64,000 nt of DNA. Source: Pyrenochaeta sp. MPI-SDFR-AT-0127. Its lineage: Eukaryota; Ascomycota; Dothideomycetes; Pleosporales; Cucurbitariaceae. Below, piece by piece: positions 24,501-33,647 of this stretch (position 1 is the stretch's first letter; each line of letters starts with the position of its first letter). The translations under genes and the position numbers were made by a program. The notes under the pieces were generated by a model, which searched no databases, was not told where the DNA came from, and saw nothing but the letters and a program-made list of their open reading frames with translations. Location of the stretch: NCBI GenBank assembly GCA_020747015.1, contig JAGTJM010000001.1, forward strand, positions 1,240,001-1,304,000. Reading direction: 5' to 3'.

Positions 24501-27500
24501 ACCGCGTGTTCTTAACGGTTGCAGATTGTAAGTTGACCCTACTCGAGAATAGTATACTAGATGGATAGCTGACTAGGTGTTCTTGACGGTTGCAGCGTGT
24601 AAGTTGACCCTACTTAAGAATAGTATGTTAGATAGATAGCTGACCGCGTGTTCTTGACGGTTGCAGCCGGTGAGTGGACCCTACTCGAGAATAGTATGCT
24701 AGATTGATAGCTGACTGCGTGTTCTTGACGGTTGTAGTATGTAAGTTAGCTCTACTCGAGAATAGTATACTAGATAGATAGCTAACCCTGTGTTCTTGGC
24801 GGTTGCAGGGTGTAAGTTGACCCTACTCGAGAATAGTATACTAGATGGATAGCTGACTGCGTGTTCTTGGTGGTTGCAGGGTGTAAGTTGGCCCTACTTA
24901 AGAATAGTATGCTAGATGGATAGCTGACCGCATGTTCTTGACTGTTGTAGGCGGTAAGTTGACCCTCGTCGAGAATAGTATGCTAGATGTATAGCTGACC
25001 TCGTGTTCTTGACGATTTTAGTATGTTAGTGAACCCTACTTAAGAATAGTATGCTAGATAGATAGCTGACCGCCTGTTCCTGAGGGTTGTAGGTTGTAGG
25101 TTTACCCTACTTTAGAGTAGTACGCTAGATGGATCGCTAATTGTTTTTCTTTAATCGCTACAGCTGGTTAGTAATCCCTATTAGAGGAATTATAGTAATA
25201 ATAGCTAATCGCAATCCTTCTATTGGTGTAGGATGTAAGTAGATACTAATATCGAATAATTTACTAGTTAGATAGCTAACTACATCTTTTAATGTCTGTA
25301 GGAGGTAAGTAAACGCTGTAAAGGAGTATTATAATGTACAAATGGCTGATCCCGCCTTAATAATAACAGAGAGTAAGCAATCCGGGTCAAAACTAAAGGA
25401 GTATATTCTATTTACTAATTGTAACTCCTTTGTTTTTTTCTAGTTTGTAAGTGGATTGTAATTCACTACTGTAGGTTATTATAAAGCTATTAGCTAACTA
25501 TAACTTCGTAACGCCGGATAGAAAGTAAGTTACAAAAATACGCCTTATTTAAATACATATAGTTGGCCCCTTCTAATCCTTCTAGGCTGTAAGTCAACCC
25601 TGTTAGGCAAATTTATTTGTTTCCAAATCGCTAACGTTGCCTTCTGTCAAACATAGGTTGTAAGTTGGCTCCAACATGCCTTCCTGTCGACTTTTAGCTA
25701 ACTGTATCTCCTCACAATCATAGAAAGTGAGTGATCCTAGCTAATGTGTCTCTCCGTAACCTTATTGTTGACGCTCGCCTTCCTACTATAATAGATTGTA
25801 AGTAACTTCTGGTACAATGGATACACCTTCCTGCTAAAATGATTGCTAACCTCCCCTCTTTAACCATTGCAGGGGGTAAGTGAATTTCCTAGAGTGTAGT
25901 ATATACCGCCTTTTTAAGTTGGTAGCTGACCATGCCATCTTGGCGGATGCAGTTGGTAAGTTCGGGAAACCATGCCAAAGTATGTATCTTGGGCACTAAT
26001 TAATTGCGCCTTCTTGATTGTAGGAAGTAAGTAAACTTCGGAACTAGCCATGCTTTTTGGCTGGAGCTTACCGTACACACTTCGACAGCAGCATAGGTTC
26101 GGAGACACGCCGACGGAAGATGAGGAGGTATCGGAATTCGCTATCCAATTTTTGAAACAGTTCACCCCTTCTTGTTCTATGCCTGAAATACCACCAAAGC
26201 TGTGCGACTTGTGCAAGAGTGTCCCTATTGGATGGTTGCTGGAATCGCCAAGGCACGGCTATACTCTCTTTCGCAATGCGCAAGAGCTAAGGGAGTCTGA
26301 GCAAAGGGCGTCCGATAAGACATGCGACCTCTGCGGGTTGATACTTAAATCTCGCGGTAGTCTAGGCAATGAGGGGGTGAAGAGAATCAATATTGGAATT
26401 GCGCCGCAATTCTTAATAATCGAAGCCGCAACCGACGGTAAAGTCGATCACAGCTTTCTGAGGCTCTGTGCAGACCTGGGTAGGTAGTGTCTTTTTTCCA
26501 TGATCTCCCACGCATTCGCTTACACCTTAACCTGACCGCGAATAGACTCAGAGGCTGCAAGCATGAATATTGAAGTCGGACTTCCACACGTCCTTGAAGC
26601 AGATACCGGGCGGGATTTTTCCTTGCTTGGTGAATGGCTTCGAGATTGCAATGACAACCATAGCGATCATAGATACGATTTTGCTAAAGAAGACATCCGA
26701 CTACCGACGAGATTACTCAACGTTGGAGATTCGGAAAACATAAAGTTACACCTTTACGAAACCAAGGAAGCCGAGGGTACAGAACGAAAATACATTGCCC
26801 TGTCTCATTGCTGGGGAGGTGCCACGCCGCTTCGCACCGAGAAAGGCACTTATGCGGCACACCGCATAGCAATCAAGTTCGAGAACCTACCAGAGTTGTT
26901 CCAAGATGCTGTCGTCGTTACTCGGAAGCTTGGCGTACAATTTCTTTGGATCGACTCACTTTGTATAATTCAGGACGACGAAGAGGATTGGAAATATGAA
27001 GCAAGACGCATGGAAGAGGTGTTTGCTTTAGCATACTGCACCATCGCTGCTACCACTGCCAAGAATTCGAACGAACATTTTCTCCCTCGGCTTGGCAAAA
27101 GGTTTGTCAAGCTTGTGGAAAATAACGCAGCCACTCCATTCAGCGTGTATGCCTGTGAAGTTGGCGAAGGTTTCAATCACGATGTAGAAAATGGATTACT
27201 GAACAAACGCGGCTGGGTGTTGCAAGAGCGGGCCTTATCACCTCGGACAATCCATTTCACCGCAACGCAAACGTACTGGGAGTGCGGATCTGTAATCCGC
27301 TGCGATAATCTGACTCAAATGGCTAAGTGAGTGTTGTTTCGTTTAGTCCGATCTCATAACTACCCTGTGTTTGTGTATTCCTATTTCTTCGCGCTGGTTC
27401 ATAGGCTGACATGGAGCAAGGCCTTCGAACTTGCTAAGTAGTTCCCGATTTCCAATGACGACCGCCGGACCACCTTCGGGAGGTGTATCCTCTGTGTTTG

Positions 27501-28231
27501 AAAAAATCTTCGCCAGGTACTCGGAGCTCGCCCTTACGCATAGCAAGGACAGGCCATATGCAATCGGCGGACTAGAGCGTAGACTGAATGAATTTTACAG
27601 GACGGAAAGTTCGCATGGCATTATCCACTGTTGCCTCGGAAAGAGCCTGCTCTGGCAACGGTCCGGTAAAGAACCATTGAAAGAAATAAGCGATCACAAG
27701 ATTGAGACGGTCCCATCGTGGTCGTGGATGAGATATGAGGGGAAGATTCGTTATGGAGATATTCCCAAAGTCAACACAAGCTGGAACCGAGGTATCAAGC
27801 TCATCCCTACTAGCTCAAGCGGTCAAGGCCAGAGCATATTAGCGGCTTCAGTGGCGAGAGTTTTGCAAGATTGCCGCATTACACTTTTGCCTGACGAAAC
27901 TTGCAAGATAGAATCTGCGGAAGGTCATGCAGTCGGCTGCATTCGGTTTGACAACAAAAAGCATGTCGATATCAGACGTCTGGGATGCGTTGTTCTCGCG
28001 CAGCATGCACCCAGTGATTGGAACAAGTTTAGTCAAGACAGTTGGAAAAGGTTTGCAGGTGTTTCGTGGGAGGAGAAGTTGAAACCGGGCACTCATTTTT
28101 ACGTCTTGGTTGTCTCCTGCGCCACTCGCGGGCAGCCACGCGGAGTAGTGTCTCAAAGACTTGGCGTAGCGGTTATCCAAAGCGGATATCTTTCATTCGG
28201 CGAACCACCGCAGCACCTATGGGTGTTTTAA
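18579..28231 (+). CDS. HET-domain protein whose N-terminus is encoded by ~105 three-base exons
   Basis: Proposed model of 109 exons. Exon 1 contributes ATG-AAG (18579-18584) directly before GTAAAT. Then 105 three-base exons follow (first GAG 18660-18662, last GAA 26024-26026), each between an AG acceptor and a donor. Three ordinary exons complete it: 26089-26479, 26546-27326 and 27442-28231. All junctions agree in phase; 760 codons plus stop. The C-terminal part is a HET domain: two C-x2-C pairs (CDLCKSV, CDLCGLI), then YIALSHCWGG, LWIDSLCIIQDDEEDW, and GWVLQERALSPRTIHF. HET proteins trigger cell death in heterokaryon incompatibility and related recognition in fungi. The predicted one-codon segment is rich in Glu, Arg, Asp, Trp and Tyr. 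The 115-nt last intron may hide another small exon. A conventional start at 26050 or 26180 would give a HET protein without the array. HET assignment is firm; the full exon model is inference. Confidence 0.65.
18585..25163 (+). repeat. tandem array of 71-bp units, each a 68-nt intron plus a 3-nt exon
   Basis: About 92 units, most exactly 71 bp, oriented like the HET gene. A unit reads donor GTAAGTTGACCCTAC, body GAATAGTATGCTAGATGGATA, branch GCTGAC or GCTAAC about 22 bases before the end, a T-rich TTCTTGACGGTTG, acceptor CAG or TAG, then a variable triplet. Donors vary only in tolerated ways: GTAAGT mostly, also GTGAGT, GTACGT, GTAAGA, GTAAGC, GTAGGT, GTTAGT, and one GCAAGT at 21270. AG is invariant. 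Two introns are 58 nt (ending 19856 and 20840) through the same internal deletion, and three are 64-67 nt. Confidence 0.9.
25096..26088 (+). other. diverged tail of the array: splice signals kept, repeat lost
   Basis: Fourteen consecutive intron-like segments of 61-77 nt with no alignable body similarity to the 71-bp repeat. Each keeps a branch-like motif (mostly GCTAAC, GCTAAT, GCTGAC or ACTAAT), an AG, exactly three bases, and GTAAGT or a close variant. Triplets start at 25164, 25232, 25302, 25370, 25444, 25522, 25586, 25657, 25724, 25795, 25873, 25953 and 26024. In order they read LDERFKAVKIGLE. The final intron (26027-26088) has a CTTAC branch and a GACAG acceptor that opens the first HET exon in phase 0. 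Confidence 0.8.
26089..28231 (+). CDS. HET-domain exons (3' part of the array gene)
   Basis: Listed separately because this part is secure whatever the array does. Intron 26480-26545: GTAGGT, CTGAC branch, ATAG. Intron 27327-27441: GTGAGT, CTGAC at 27406, GTAG. The joined exons encode about 653 residues including the linker before MPEIPPKLCDLCKSV. HET core motifs run from about 26790 to 27300; the downstream exon has the usual HET continuation (LALTHSKDRPYAIGGL, VPSWSWM). An alternative acceptor at 27404 would add about eleven residues but then needs a second intron. Confidence 0.85.
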
Positions 28232-28877
28232 GGATCTAAACAGGAAGCGGAACTTTCCAAACTCAATGCCTCGAACGCAAAGGGGGACTTTCCCTAGAGA
28301 GTAACAAATTTGAAAATAACAACAACGCGCATGTTTATAATATGCTACTCTGACTTGACGTTTGGAGTCAAGGCGGTGGAATGAGGCCGACGACCGAGTG
28401 GTGCGGCTGGTGGAGACGAGAAAGAAAGGGGATGAACATCTAGATACGCTGACGGGCCATGCGCAACCTCGTATTCATATTGGAGTCCCAAAACCACAAT
28501 CACGGAGTCATATCACTGATGAGAACATGCTTCCAATTACGGAAAGTCCTGTGTCCTTACCATCCTATCGCAGAATCTTCACTTGAGGCTCTAAATTTGG
28601 AGAACACCCATCGGACTTTAATGTCGCTTTAATATGCAGAACATGGGGCTAACTTAGTAGGGTGAGCTGTATAAGCATGTGTCGCATTGGACGTGCTAAA
28701 ATGATGAGGAGACAAAATAATTGATAATGAACAGCAGAGTTGTATTGTGTGTGTGTTGTGTCTTAGTCTAGTGGACCTGGCCCCGCACGTCTGAGATTAT
28801 ATGGCAAGATTACTAATGCAGTTCTTCCTCAGGCTCCCTGAGATGATGCCTTGGCCTGCGACAGCATGCTTATGAAC
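28232..28877. other. 3' region of the HET gene, no gene seen
   Basis: About 650 bases between the HET stop and the right subterminal repeat, AT-rich, without a plausible gene. Confidence 0.5.
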
Positions 28878-29643
28878 AATAACTAACGGTAATGTAAATG
28901 ATTCAGCACTGGATGTCGCCACCTCTAGCAAGGAGGATGGCCGACCCGCACCGGCCACACCCTTGCCATGAACTTCGGCACTAGATGGCATTACGAAAAG
29001 ATTGAAGGATTATTATCGATGATAGGACGGCATGTAGCCTTGGATAGCGTAGTACCTTGCTAAGTATAGCTAATGATTGCAGTGCTTATGCGAGGAGCCA
29101 TTCGTTGTATGACCGTATGACAGGTGTATCCCCAAGATATGCAGACCCTTTCCACCTTTGTACGCGCTTACAACGACGGTGTTTTTCGAGTAACACTGAC
29201 TCCGCTTGCCCGCTATGAGACCTGCCCACCCTATTCTCTAGATGCCACCTAGCTCATGATATTGCCTTTCAACAAGCTAAAGCGATGTTCGACTACTGCT
29301 TAGTAAATGTATCGGTTGCGATGTGCTCGAGAAGTACGAGGGCGCGGTAGGTCGGACGGGGGATTAACGGCAGGTCTGCGGAGCTGGAGGGCGGCGCGAC
29401 GGTTTATCTCTATATTATAGAAGCTTTCGCGTTAGCTATAGCTGCCCATTGCGATGTATCTCGAAGTTATATGATGGCTGTATTGGAGACTGATTGTAGT
29501 TTGGATGCTGGGTGTGTTCTATTGACGTGAGCTGTACGCCAGGGCCATCAACCTAGCCCTGCTCCTAATCCGAGCCGGTTTTCGGGTGTCCTCCGAGCGC
29601 TTGGCAAACGCGCTGTACGGCCGCTCAGCCACACAGCCGCAGA
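28878..29643 (-). repeat. right subterminal inverted repeat (~770 bp)
   Basis: Inverted partner of 17100-17867. The inner 114 bp (28878-28991) are almost unchanged and again open in one frame, here continuing into different downstream residues. The outer part matches the left copy around the CTGTGTGGCT and CCAAGCGCT blocks at its far end. Confidence 0.85.
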
Positions 29644-30038
29644 TCGAGCGTCAGCAACGATAGATTACAAACTAAGCTGCTTTAAGCTAGCTGTGCGGGT
29701 CCTCCTCATCTAGCACTTCTAGCAGGCGGACTTGGAATTAGCATAGAAGCACGACAGCCTCTCGAGCTCAAGCGCAGTGTTCGGGATAGGATAATGATAT
29801 AACAAGCTATACATTGACAGACTTTCGATAAGATGCATCAGCTTTCGATGCATCCACTGACAGCCAAAGCAAGGCGGTCGCGTGACGCTCATAGCAAATT
29901 ATCGTATTGCACGGTAAGCAGAAACTATTTCTAGAAGATATAAAGACAGGATAGGCTTTATAGCTTAGGGCTACTATTCCGAGAATATCTATTCTTCTAA
30001 CCTGCTGTTGAGTTTGTTATGTTAGGGAGAAGAGGATG
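29644..30038. other. element-internal DNA, no gene seen
   Basis: Unique right-hand interval between the subterminal repeat and the TIR. A small local duplication (TTTCGATAAGATGCATCA, then GCTTTCGATGCATCC) lies near 29822-29852. Confidence 0.5.
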
Positions 30039-30081
30039 TTGTTCCGCTACGGCGGTTGTTCCGTTACGGGTGGATGCACGT
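30039..30081 (-). repeat. right 43-bp terminal inverted repeat
   Basis: Inverted partner of 16618-16660 with one mismatch. It supplies the premature TAG (30047-30049) that now ends the upstream fragment of the interrupted gene. Confidence 0.9.
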
Positions 30082-32182
30082 TAGTAGATTTCGCCGAGTC
30101 TTTGCTGTTGCCACTGGCCGACACATCGACAGCCCCAGCGGGATCGAGAGAAGAGCCTACATTCTTGGGTGGCTCGTTTGCGAGCACACCATGGGAGTCA
30201 GAGGCTGACTTAGAGTCCACTTTGGTTGACTCATAGCTTGAGCCAGCGTGGTGGCGCTTCTCCTCCGACCCAGTGGTCACGTCTTTCTTGACTCTGGAGC
30301 TGTTTCCATCATCCTGATCGTCGTCACTGTCACCATCACCGCCATTTCCACTGCCATATTTGTCTCCACTATTGCCGTCGCCACTGTTGTCCTCTGCAGA
30401 GCCAGATTCAAGGTCTTCTGCCACCAGCTCAGCCAGCTGCTCTTCCGCGTTCTTGAGCTGCTTTATGACGGTCTCGATCGTCTTCTCCAACACCTCTTTC
30501 TGGATACTGGGATTGCGAGCTTGGTTTCTGGCATTTTGGAGTGACTTCAAGAGCTCGCTCAACAATTCCTGGTGCGCATTTCGAACGGCGTCGAGCTTTT
30601 CCTTGGAATTCTCCAAATCAGCTCCAAGGTTGGAGACGGTTGTCACTTGCTCCTCGTTCATCTTGAGGAGAGACCGTTCTGTTTCCTTTTCAGCTGACTG
30701 CTTTCCAGCGAACTCTTTAAGCAGTCGGGCCTCGAGATTGGTCAACGCAGACCTATGCTCTTCATTGACCTTGAGAAGCTTCTGCCCTGATATCTCTTTG
30801 GCCAACTGCTTCACAGCACTGAGCTCATTTGCCTTCTCGGCATCCTTCTCTTTGCTCATCATCTCCAAGCGCGTTTGATGGTCTTGCTCGCGCCGAGAAG
30901 CCGCTTCGCTACCAGCATAAAGCTTTTTTTGAAGACTCTTGATTTCGTTGTCCTTCGCTTTGGCGAAGGTTTCAAGAGCTGTGCGAGCATGTTGCTCAAC
31001 AGCTTCGAGCTTAGCGGCTGAGGCAAGCTTTGCTGCTGTGAGCTGTTCCGCAAAGTTGCGCTCCAGATTTTTCTTTTCCTTGCTCAGCGTTGCAAGGTCA
31101 GTGTCTTTGTCCAGAAGCTGGCTTTGGTACTTCTGGATCTCCATCGCTGTGAGCTTAGCCTCGCTTTTTAGCTCATCGATTCGCTGACCATCCTCGTACT
31201 GGGAGGTTTCCAGACGCTCCATCTCTTTCCCCATCATGGAGCGGGCCTCTTGAAATTCCTTAAAACGCTGGCAGCTGAGGTTATATTTGCTTACAGCCTT
31301 TTGGAGTTCCTTGGAATTGTTTTTGGCATTGGTATTGAGCTCATCGACTTTATCATTTGCGATCGTCAATGCTTGCTCCAAGTGTTTGACACGCGCTGCA
31401 AGACGGTCACGCTCGCCACTGACTTTGCCGTTGATTGCCTTAAGATCTTGATTGTCAGTCTCCAATTGCTTCTGTTCAACCAAACTATTGCGCTGCTTGT
31501 TGGACGGATCAGGCTTCTCCCAAAGCTGCGGTACCTTTGCAGACTGGTTTTCCTTTTCAAGGCGAAGGTGATGTAGCTGGCTCTGCAATTCTCGCTCGTG
31601 TGACACCAACTGATCGATCTCGACTTGGCTTGCAAGGTAATTCTGCTCGAACACAAGACTCTCCTTAACAGCTGCTGTGAGTTCGGCTTGCATCTCCTCC
31701 AGGCGAGCGTTGAGCCATACGATCTGTCTTTGAGATGCCCCAATTCGCTTACCACGGAGGCATTTGAGAAAGAAGAAAAGCACCAGGAGAAGTGCGCTGA
31801 TGATTAACACGGTCGAAGCCCCTGGCAAAGGCGATGCGTATAGCTGATTGCCAATCATCAGCTCTGACGAGTCGTTGGCAACCAAGCTGGTTGCGTTCTC
31901 AACAATCAAATGCTGCTTTGGGAGGGTGTAGCGACGGGGATGTATCGCTACAGAATATGACAATGTGTTGGGATGACCAAAAATGTCAGGGACAGGGACG
32001 TTTGGGGAGGGCACATGTGGTACATGTGAGATGATTGGAGCCGGGGGTGAAGGAGGTGGGTCTATGCGGTTCTTGTATCCACATGAAAGAGAGACGCTGT
32101 GGTAATGCACTGCAGTAAGCAGTGCACCAGCTCCCACATAGAGGGCAACATTTTGGGGAGCCATGTTGAGAAAATGAGCCAT
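30047..32182 (-). pseudogene. 5' part of the interrupted gene: membrane-anchored coiled-coil protein
   Basis: From the first ATG (32182) the frame is open for 711 codons and ends eleven residues inside the right TIR, so the natural C-terminus is missing. Order: a hydrophobic stretch near residues 10-25, a Pro-rich segment, one clear transmembrane helix (VLIISALLLVLFFFLKCL, about residues 125-142) with a basic flank, roughly 370 residues of heptad-rich Lys/Glu/Gln coiled coil, then an acidic Gly/Asp/Ser-rich tail. Joined at one TA to 16615-15690 it would continue in the same frame to a 1008-residue protein. The truncated form may still be made, since promoter, membrane anchor and coiled coil are intact. 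I do not recognise the family. Confidence 0.75.
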
Positions 32183-33248
32183 TTTGTATGTGTAGCGCTC
32201 AAGCACAAGGTCGTTGTATACTGGTAAAGGGGTCGTGGTTGATATATGATCTACCTGCTAAACATGTGAGCCAAGTTGTGAGTAGAGAACAAAGCTGGGT
32301 GGAAGATGCTTACACAGAATTGCACACAGTTTATGCAATAGCGTGAGAGAGTGTCCCGAAGGGAGCTGGGATCAAGCTGGTCGAGCTTGGTATGGTCTGG
32401 AGAGTTGATTGAGAGTTTTTTTGACAAAGTACGTGTGGGTATATTGTTGTTTGAGTAGTGGGTTGATTGGCTTTGTGCGTGGGTGTGGGTGTATTGTGGT
32501 CAAACAAGCAAGTTGAAAGGGCTTAAGAAGGGCTAGGAGGTGACTAGGAGCATTATGCAGAAACGGTGAAGGTGAATGTTTGTTTGAGTTTTATAAGGAG
32601 TGAAGCTGATTAGGAGCATTGTGCGGAAACGGTCAAGGTGAATGTTTCTTTGAATTTTATAAGTAGTGAAGCTGAATTTCTTTTCACATTGTAGGTGTGG
32701 AAGTCGCTGCCCTTTTGCTACTGGGCAAGTGCAATAGGTGGCCGTCACAAGACACTGAAAGTGATGTGCGCTGTTTGACTTTTCGCAAAGCCTCGAGCAT
32801 ACTTACAAGCAATTCATGGGTTGCCGTGCTGTGAACGTGCATCATACAGTATGACGAGCAAACACTGTGAAGGGAGGCAAGCACAGAATACCATGGAAAA
32901 GGGATCCAGACATGAAGCATTACGAAACCTGACAGGCGAAGAAATGACGTCCAAAGGCGTGGCGGTTTACATTATGAGGAAAAAATATGCGCTGAAAGAG
33001 GCGGTAATCGCTATTTCCCTCACGTTTCCACGTCCAGCTCTTGTGCGCAACGACGCCATGAAACAAAGGAGGATGCGAAAACTAATTCTGATCTCATTTT
33101 GCTTTCAGACTCAGCACATGGAGTGTTCATCCTTGGAATGGTGATTGATTCTTCTCATATGTACGGTGCGAGCTTGGGCGAATATGTTTCTTTCCCCAGC
33201 ATTTTTTACAGGTGGCCCCTGCATAACGATCTTCACGGCCCCAGCTCA
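32183..33248. other. intergenic region with a small local repeat
   Basis: Promoter side of the interrupted gene. Near 32540-32670 a segment of about 65 bp is duplicated (AGGAGCATTRTGC, GAAACGGT, AAGGTGAATGTTT, TTTTATAAG each occur twice). No gene seen. Confidence 0.5.
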
Positions 33249-33647
33249 TCACCAATCGCTGTCATCGTCACTCTCCCCGATCTCTGCTCCTTTGATCCTA
33301 TCCACTACCCTGCCAACACCCTTCTCTACGCTCTCCCCTTGCACGGCAACGCCCTGATGCCAGACAATGGCATCCATGACCCCGTCCATGAACCACATCA
33401 GCGTCGGCACAAAGGTCACGTCCAGCTCAGTCGCCAGCTCTGGCAGGGCGTAGACGTCGAAGCAATATATGTCAACGATCTGGAATTGTGTATATGACGA
33501 CTTGGGGAAGTATGTTTGGAGCGCTGAGATGACGGTGTTGGAGGTGATGTCGCCAGGCCAAAAAGCGACGAGGACGGCTTTCCCGGTTGCGACTTTGACG
33601 CAGGCCTCGTACTCAGCCTTTGAATTAAGCTGCGTGAATGGAACCAT
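33249..33647 (-). CDS. thioredoxin-like protein without the CxxC motif
   Basis: A 132-residue single-exon protein of thioredoxin size. The fold signature is present: a strand with AVLVAFWPGD, a helix with ISALQTYFPKS, a strand QIVDIYCFDVY, and the FVPTLMWFMDG strand with the conserved cis-proline. Where thioredoxins have WCGPC this protein has WPGDIT, so no redox-active dithiol is present and the role is more likely binding or scaffolding. The C-terminus is acidic. The ATG at 33647 has the first strong context, and the frame is closed upstream. Confidence 0.75.
   Translation of the reverse strand: MVPFTQLNSKAEYEACVKVATGKAVLVAFWPGDITSNTVISALQTYFPKSSYTQFQIVDIYCFDVYALPELATELDVTFVPTLMWFMDGVMDAIVWHQGVAVQGESVEKGVGRVVDRIKGAEIGESDDDSDW

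Larger units (their letters stand above)
16618..30081. mobile_element. 13.46-kb TIR element carrying a HET gene, inserted at TA
   Basis: The ends are near-identical 43-bp inverted repeats beginning ACGTRCATCCACCCGTAACG (one mismatch, position 5). They are flanked on both sides by TA (16616-16617 and 30082-30083). ACGT-type ends with TA duplication are the pattern of Fot1/pogo (Tc1-mariner superfamily) elements. No transposase reading frame is visible inside, so the element is non-autonomous or a composite mobilised in trans. Contents in order: left TIR, unique DNA, left subterminal inverted repeat, microexon array, HET exons, right subterminal inverted repeat, unique DNA, right TIR. The insertion splits a host gene. 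Size and cargo are far outside the usual range of pogo-derived elements, so a different mobilisation route is possible. Confidence 0.75.

Noticed and set aside
18720..25090. RIP as the source of array variation
   Set aside because: C-to-T and G-to-A changes such as CAG/TAG and CTGAC/CTAAC are common, but transversions are frequent in the triplets and splice dinucleotides are spared, so RIP alone does not fit.
18660..25150. Plain non-coding minisatellite, centromeric or telomeric repeat
   Set aside because: Possible as a null model, but it does not explain the invariant AG-NNN-GT spacing, the absence of stop triplets, or the diverged tail that keeps only splice signals.
18660..25150. CRISPR-like array
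   Set aside because: The variable part is only three bases and the repeat is long and imperfect; there are no spacers, and the context is eukaryotic.
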